The notes below the pieces were generated by a model, which was given only the letters and a program-made list of their open reading frames with translations, had not been told where the DNA came from and did not search any database. Both the position numbers and the translations under genes were made by a program. DNA of 64,000 nucleotides from Bacteroidaceae bacterium. GTDB lineage: Bacteria; Bacteroidota; Bacteroidia; Bacteroidales; Bacteroidaceae. Shown here in pieces: positions 60,459-64,000 of the stretch. Numbering within the stretch: the first letter of the stretch is position 1; the number at the start of each line of letters is the position of its first letter. The stretch spans positions 36,687-100,686 of the forward strand of contig JAFXVN010000041.1 of NCBI GenBank assembly GCA_017524545.1. The letters run 5' to 3'.

Positions 60459-60764
60459 TCACCACAGATACTCTTCGACGTAATCGTCGAAGACGGGCTG
60501 TTGCTGCCAGCCGAAGGCGCGGAGGTTTTGGCGAATTCGCAAGTCGGTGAGGCGATCAATAGTTTTATGCACCAACTTCTCCACCTCGTTATATTTCATG
60601 GTCTTCATTGTGGCGAAAATCTCAAAAGGCAAGGGAACAGCAGTATTATCCAGTTCCTTATTTCTCACATCCATTGGACGCGAACTCTTGCCAATCTTCA
60701 CCCAATCCTCGCGGAAGCTGGGGTTTGTCAGAATGTAAACGTAGCCAGGTTCTTTGTTGCTCAT
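60459..60764 (-). CDS. Chimeric T5orf172 (GIY-YIG-like) / DUF6078-tail protein
   Basis: 101 residues. Residues 1-78 are a T5orf172/MUG113 domain (PGYVYILTNPSFREDWVKIG ... YNEVEKLVHKTIDRLTDLRI), a GIY-YIG-related fold. Right after IRQN the sequence becomes AFGWQQQPVFDDYVEEYLW, nearly the same as the end of the DUF6078 protein at 62323 (DFGWQQQPAFDDYIEEYLL). The normal end of the T5orf172 domain is missing. The gene seems to be a deletion fusion of a T5orf172 gene to a DUF6078 gene at a short IRQ-coding homology. Whether it is functional is unknown. Confidence 0.65.
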   Translation of the reverse strand: MSNKEPGYVYILTNPSFREDWVKIGKSSRPMDVRNKELDNTAVPLPFEIFATMKTMKYNEVEKLVHKTIDRLTDLRIRQNLRAFGWQQQPVFDDYVEEYLW

Positions 60765-60783
60765 ATTGTTTCAAATGTTTATG

Positions 60784-61980
60784 TCAATACATTAATCCTA
60801 CTATCCAGAGGGGTAATTTCTTGCCAACGGGGAATTCCATTGAATCAGCAAGGATGTAAGAGTTGGGGATGTCTGCTATCTGGTCGAAGGTCTTGTCTTG
60901 CCCTCCGACTTCTATGGTGATTTTGCCGTCAATCAGAAAGTCACCTTGCGTTTTGCCGTATTCTACAGTGTGGCTTACTGATAACTGATTGACCGCAAAG
61001 CACTCTCTTTGTGTACCGACATTCAGGTTTGAGCCCAGCGCACAGAGCATATTAGGATTGTGCAGATATATCTTGTCGGGTTTCTGCATCTTGGTCACCG
61101 ACTTATTATCTGCATAGAGCAGATGCAGCAATTCGGCTCTCTGCATGCTTGACAGATAGCTTAGAACCGTTGTTTTGTTAAGTTCCAGATACGATGAGAG
61201 CTTTGCGATGCTTACATCGTAAGGCTGATTGTTGGCTAAGAAGAGTAACATGGCTTTGAGCTTGCGGGTATAGGCCGGATCAACGCCGCAGAACTGGGTC
61301 ATTTCCTGATCGATAATAAAACTCACCACGTTCTCTATGCGGCTATAGTATTCTTGCTCATTGCCATCGTAGAAAGGATAGTAGCCCACACGCAGATATT
61401 CTTCAAACAAAGCCTGGGGATGGCACACCTTGCAAACTTCTTCGCAAACGGCATCGGCATCCTCCAGCACTTCATCCAGTGTGTGTACAGGAAGTTCGAT
61501 ATTCTTATAAAATCTGAGGTATTCGCGGAATGAAAGCCCCGCCATATCATAGCTGAGCACCCTGCGCGAGAGGTCGGCATCAGCATTCAGAATCTGAAGG
61601 AGTGACGAGCCTGTAAACGTAATCTTCATGTCGGGCCACAGGTCGATTATCTCTTTGAGTTCCTTGCTCCATGTGGGATATTTATGCACTTCGTCGAGGA
61701 AGAGGTGCTTGCCGCCCATCAGATGGAAGCGATCTGCAATTTCCAGAAGCGTGTGGTTAGTAAAAAACATGCTGTCCATCAGGCAGTAGAGTGCCTCGCC
61801 AGCATTTACGCCATACTTTTGCTTAATATATTGGCGCACGAGTGTTGTCTTTCCCACACCACGTGATCCTCGTATAGATACGAGTTGTTTTTCCCAATTT
61901 ACGGATTTCATCATCTCGCGGACAATCTTTGTGCTTGTCTGCGATATCAATATACGATGTTTCTTAAATAGCGTCTCCAT
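60784..61980 (-). CDS. AAA ATPase with DUF4143-type carboxy terminus
   Basis: 398 residues. Walker A IRGSRGVGKTTLVRQYI (about 37-53), Walker B HLFLDEVHKYPTWSKEL, sensor TFTGSSLLQIL, then GLSFREYLRF and a carboxy-terminal winged-helix/nuclease-like region (SSYLELNKTTVLSYLSSMQR, KTQGDFLIDGKITIEVGGQD). This is the common ATPase family (AAA_14/DUF4143) widespread in accessory DNA of gut bacteria; roles in stress or mobile-element control are suspected but unproven. It has its own promoter and lies between T5orf172/DUF6078 fragments, so it may have inserted there. Confidence 0.88.
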   Translation of the reverse strand: METLFKKHRILISQTSTKIVREMMKSVNWEKQLVSIRGSRGVGKTTLVRQYIKQKYGVNAGEALYCLMDSMFFTNHTLLEIADRFHLMGGKHLFLDEVHKYPTWSKELKEIIDLWPDMKITFTGSSLLQILNADADLSRRVLSYDMAGLSFREYLRFYKNIELPVHTLDEVLEDADAVCEEVCKVCHPQALFEEYLRVGYYPFYDGNEQEYYSRIENVVSFIIDQEMTQFCGVDPAYTRKLKAMLLFLANNQPYDVSIAKLSSYLELNKTTVLSYLSSMQRAELLHLLYADNKSVTKMQKPDKIYLHNPNMLCALGSNLNVGTQRECFAVNQLSVSHTVEYGKTQGDFLIDGKITIEVGGQDKTFDQIADIPNSYILADSMEFPVGKKLPLWIVGLMY

Positions 61981-62007
61981 AATGATGACCTTATATCTTT
62001 ATGGCTG

Positions 62008-62039
62008 CAAATATAAAGAAACTTATCGTAATAACCAAA
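62008..62039 (-). promoter_or_regulatory. Promoter TTTG-N20-TATATTTG for the ATPase gene
   Basis: TTTG (62036-62039) and TATATTTG (62008-62015) on the minus strand at consensus spacing, 28 nt upstream of the ATG at 61980. Confidence 0.75.
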
Positions 62040-62103
62040 ATTTCCAGCAAAAAGGTTATCGTAATAAGCGATTTTTGCAGATAACAAGTTATTGAAGCAA
62101 GCT

Positions 62104-62196
62104 TTAGCCGATCTTTACCCGGTCCTCACGGAAGTTGAGGTTCTTGCAAGTATGCAGGCGACCAGAGGTCGAGCGGCTGAGTATGTAAACGTAGCC
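62104..62196 (-). pseudogene. Fragment of a second T5orf172 (MUG113-like) gene
   Basis: The minus strand reads GYVYILSRSTSGRLHTCKNL then NFREDRVKIG and a stop, matching residues 7-25 of the 60459 protein with a 10-residue insertion. No start codon in a proper context remains. It lies upstream of the ATPase and downstream of an intact DUF6078 gene. Confidence 0.6.
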
Positions 62197-62322
62197 GGGT
62201 TAAGTATTTGAACACGAATTACCATAAATTATATGTCCTTTAGTTTTCATCGAATTCACGTTATTTATGATAATTATTAACAGAACTTGCCGTGCTTACT
62301 TCGGGAAGGCAAGGGCTTTTCC

Positions 62323-62784
62323 CTACAACAGGTACTCTTCTATGTAGTCGTCGAAGGCGGGCTGCTGCTGCCAGCCGAAGTCGAGGAGGGTCTGGCGGAT
62401 GATTTGCTCGACGTCGGGGGTGATGGGGCGGCGGCCACAGTGGTAGTCGTAGTAGCGGCGACGGGAGAAGAGGGCGATGAGGCGCTGCTTGATATCGCGT
62501 GCCAGTCGGCTGGGGATGTCGTCGTACATCTTACTGATTCCGAGGGGCATGCGGAGGGGTTCGCTGGGACAATACTGTGGGCAGTCTTCGCCCTGCATCT
62601 TTGGGTTCCTGAGGTTGACGACAGTCACGACAGGGTAATTTTCTGGGACATAGTCTTTCAGGATGGTGCGCAGGCAATGTTCGCGCCTGGGGCAGCTTTG
62701 GCTTTGGCAGACAGCACCTTTTGTTACAAATCCTCGGAAAAGGTCATCTCTTGTCATTTGTGCTTCGCGATTATAGAACCTCAT
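62323..62784 (-). CDS. DUF6078 family protein
   Basis: About 153 residues (start MRFYNREAQMTRD; an ATG three codons upstream is possible). Cysteines at GAVCQSQSCPRREHCLRTIL and GEDCPQYCPSE suggest a metal site. The rest is helical, ending in LDFGWQQQPAFDDYIEEYLL. DUF6078 proteins are restricted to Bacteroidota and are uncharacterised. The promoter TACCTTTG lies 48 nt upstream. Confidence 0.75.
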   Translation of the reverse strand: MRFYNREAQMTRDDLFRGFVTKGAVCQSQSCPRREHCLRTILKDYVPENYPVVTVVNLRNPKMQGEDCPQYCPSEPLRMPLGISKMYDDIPSRLARDIKQRLIALFSRRRYYDYHCGRRPITPDVEQIIRQTLLDFGWQQQPAFDDYIEEYLL

Positions 62785-62831
62785 AAATATCAATCAAGAT
62801 TTATATAAAAGATGGTTTGTATTTTGTGATG

Positions 62832-62862
62832 CAAAGGTACGAATAAAAAACTCAAACAACAA
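62832..62862 (-). promoter_or_regulatory. Promoter TTG-N20-TACCTTTG for the DUF6078 gene
   Basis: TTG (62860-62862) and TACCTTTG (62832-62839) on the minus strand. Confidence 0.65.
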
Positions 62863-63211
62863 CAAATTCAGCAAAAAAACTTTTGCTACTTTATAGCGGT
62901 AGCACTCTTGTAAAGTATTGCGAACTCTGCGTGTCCTTAACGAAGACAACAGCATTGACCTTTTTCGGAAGTAAAACTCGACGAATGTCAACATATAAAA
63001 TTTATATCAAAGATTTGAAGAAAGCCTATTCACCTATTCACTTTTATAGATAATCAACAGATATTCAAAGTAATACAAGGTGAATAGAGCATTCTATTCT
63101 ATGTACAGCTATTCACTTAATAAGGCAAAACGATGGTAAAATGACACTTGTTTTGTTGCTTATCAATTGAATACCAATATGTTCACTATTAACATAAAAA
63201 GCCGCGACAAA

Positions 63212-63275
63212 CTGTTTCACACGTTGAAACGGTTTGTATCACGTGCGAAACAAACCGTTTCAGCAGGTGAAACAG
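63212..63275. repeat. 26-bp inverted repeat (CTGTTTCAC ... GTGAAACAG)
   Basis: Arms 63212-63237 and 63250-63275 match at 23 of 26 positions with a 12-bp spacer. Each arm holds two internal GTTTCA/TGAAAC elements (TGAAACGGTTTGT), so four related half sites are present. It could be an operator, recombination or replication site. Confidence 0.8.
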
Positions 63276-63482
63276 AATTGGACTCCATAGAATGACGCCT
63301 TTTTCTGGCTTTATCGAAGGGTAAAAGAGTGTTTTGTGGATAATCTTCTCAGGGTGAATAGGTGAATAGAGGCTTTATTCGTCTATTCACCTATGTAACT
63401 ATCAGTAATTCATTTCAATAATACAACAAAGTGAATAGGTGAATAGATAATTAGAAAATCAAATGATAAATGTCATTCTTTA

Positions 63483-63514
63483 TTTGGTAAACTCGAAAAA
63501 TACTCGTATCTTTG
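63483..63514 (+). promoter_or_regulatory. Promoter TTTG-N20-TATCTTTG for the last gene
   Basis: TTTG (63483-63486) and TATCTTTG (63507-63514) at exact consensus spacing. The leader to ATG 63731 is about 210 nt and contains both 13-bp arrays. Confidence 0.75.
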
Positions 63515-63536
63515 CAGCAAAATAAAGGGAAAAAAG

Positions 63537-63702
63537 AAGTTATGAAGAGAAGTTAAGACACGGAGTTATGAAGAGGAGTTATGACGGGCTAAATGCTTGG
63601 GCTGGCAGATTTTCTTATCGAATAGTAGTAATGGCTCATTATAACTCCTGATTATAACTCCTGATTATAACTCCCCATTATAACTTCTAATTATAACTCC
63701 GG
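63537..63702. repeat. Opposed arrays of a 13-bp unit in the leader of the last gene
   Basis: Four head-to-tail units of GAGTTATGAAGAG type (63537-63588) face five units of ATTATAACTCCTG type (63638-63702), both with an exact 13-bp period and sharing the core GGAGTTAT in opposite orientation. The spacer is 49 bp. The two arrays can pair into a long hairpin in the RNA. Confidence 0.85.
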
Positions 63703-63730
63703 AAACTTAAACAAGAAAAGGTCTTGAAGT

Positions 63731-64000
63731 ATGAACATCAAAGTTACCATCGTTAAACACTATCTAAATAAAAAGGAAACATACACGACGCTTGAGCTTG
63801 CCGAAGTGGTCAGGAGAATCAAACAACAGATTTACGAGTCGGTGTGCCGAGAGGTGCGGGAGCGGTCTCCGTTGATGGAGGCGCAGCTGAGGCTGGACCG
63901 TAAGGATGGGGTGGATATCCCTTGGGCTTACATGCTCCCCAGGGTTTGCTTCTCGTCGGTGACGCTGAACAGGAACCGCCAGCAGGTGATGAAGACCTAC
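63731..64000 (+). CDS. BT4734/VirE-N-like protein (3' end outside window)
   Basis: The first 90 codons of a gene running off the window: MNIKVTIVKHYLNKKETYTT, LELAEVVRRIKQQIYES, then IPWAYMLPRVCFSSVTLNRN. This resembles the BT4734-like amino-terminal (VirE_N) domain of Bacteroidota proteins often fused to primase/helicase-like domains on mobile or prophage DNA. The assignment rests on the LPRVCFSS segment and overall layout and needs the rest of the gene. Its long leader with opposed repeats is distinctive. Confidence 0.55.
   Translation, partial: MNIKVTIVKHYLNKKETYTTLELAEVVRRIKQQIYESVCREVRERSPLMEAQLRLDRKDGVDIPWAYMLPRVCFSSVTLNRNRQQVMKTY

Larger units (their letters stand above)
61981..62322. 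other. 342-bp gap: promoter and a T5orf172 fragment
   Basis: Contains the promoter of the ATPase gene and a short T5orf172 relic. The rest is AT-rich and without recognisable features. Confidence 0.5.
62785..63730. other. 946-bp repeat-rich region before the last gene
   Basis: AT-rich with GTGAATAGGTGAATAG strings on both strands (63025-63450), a 26-bp inverted repeat (63212-63275), a promoter (63483-63514) and two arrays of a 13-bp unit. A 66-codon minus-strand frame (62994-62794) is not supported. Confidence 0.6.

Noticed and set aside
60278-60559. 93-codon minus-strand frame near the T5orf172 fusion
   Set aside because: Overlaps the better supported 60459-60764 gene and its end is repeat-coded (FSLFAFHFSLF).
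62794-62994. 66-codon minus-strand frame upstream of DUF6078
   Set aside because: It overlaps the promoter of the DUF6078 gene, has no ribosome site and matches no family.
1-64000. tRNA or rRNA genes and insertion sequences
   Set aside because: No tRNA cloverleaf, conserved rRNA segment or transposase was recognised on reading. A tRNAscan or ISfinder search would be needed to exclude degenerate copies.

Overview
The window is chromosomal DNA from a member of the Bacteroidota, most likely a Prevotellaceae-type gut or rumen bacterium. This rests on the promoters (-7 boxes of the form TAnnTTTG, several with an upstream TTTG or TTG at 19-20 nt), tandem C10 (streptopain-like) proteases with dockerin-like tails, FISUMP, GHL10, CstA and DUF6078 families, and the order thrS-infC-rpmI-rplT. 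The species cannot be fixed from sequence alone. No rRNA, tRNA or CRISPR array was seen.

Layout. 1-2.8 kb: end of an Rnf operon (rnfD partial, G, E, A), then galE. 3.9-10.5 kb: two tandem secreted C10 proteases. 10.8-14.3 kb: thrS-infC-rpmI-rplT on the minus strand. 14.4-16.8 kb: a frameshifted secreted-protein remnant and a DUF4160/DUF2442 pair. 16.9-20.7 kb: TPR protein, def, ruvX, SPOR lipoprotein. 20.9-21.8 kb: a small envelope operon (YtxH, holin-like, basic protein). 21.9-27 kb: a DNA-maintenance neighbourhood (Pif1-like helicase, AlkD-like, TfoX-N, MGMT-like, UDG-like, rubrerythrin). 27-39.9 kb: EamA transporter, hemolysin III, an acyl-ligase/ACP/acyltransferase fusion, a SWIM-SNF2 helicase, an epimerase, an outer-membrane barrel, two CstA transporters and a GHL10 protein. 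40.4-48.4 kb: lipoprotein, FISUMP protein, uvrA, a second GHL10 protein and a DUF45 metallopeptidase.

48.4 kb to the end is an AT-richer accessory region full of broken genes: DUF5131 with a decayed TcmP partner, a truncated GHL10 copy, a CdiA-CT-like orphan nuclease, then a tightly packed minus-strand cassette (51.56-59.87 kb). In transcription order the cassette is a small protein, a NurA-like protein, a HerA-like ATPase, a GHKL (Hsp90-like) ATPase, a radical SAM protein, a HARE-HTH-like protein and a small protein. It has the build of an anti-mobile-element or DNA-modification system, and I do not recognise the combination. Further on come a DUF4143-type ATPase, T5orf172/DUF6078 fragments and a repeat-rich leader before a BT4734/VirE-N-like gene that runs off the window.

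A second theme runs through the window. Families of short-unit repeats fill most intergenic gaps and also enter genes. They make in-frame inserts in UvrA, the SNF2 helicase, the acyl-ligase fusion and both proteases, they appear to encode the signal peptide of the TPR protein, and they supply start or stop codons for several genes. A perfect 34-bp inverted repeat sits inside uvrA.
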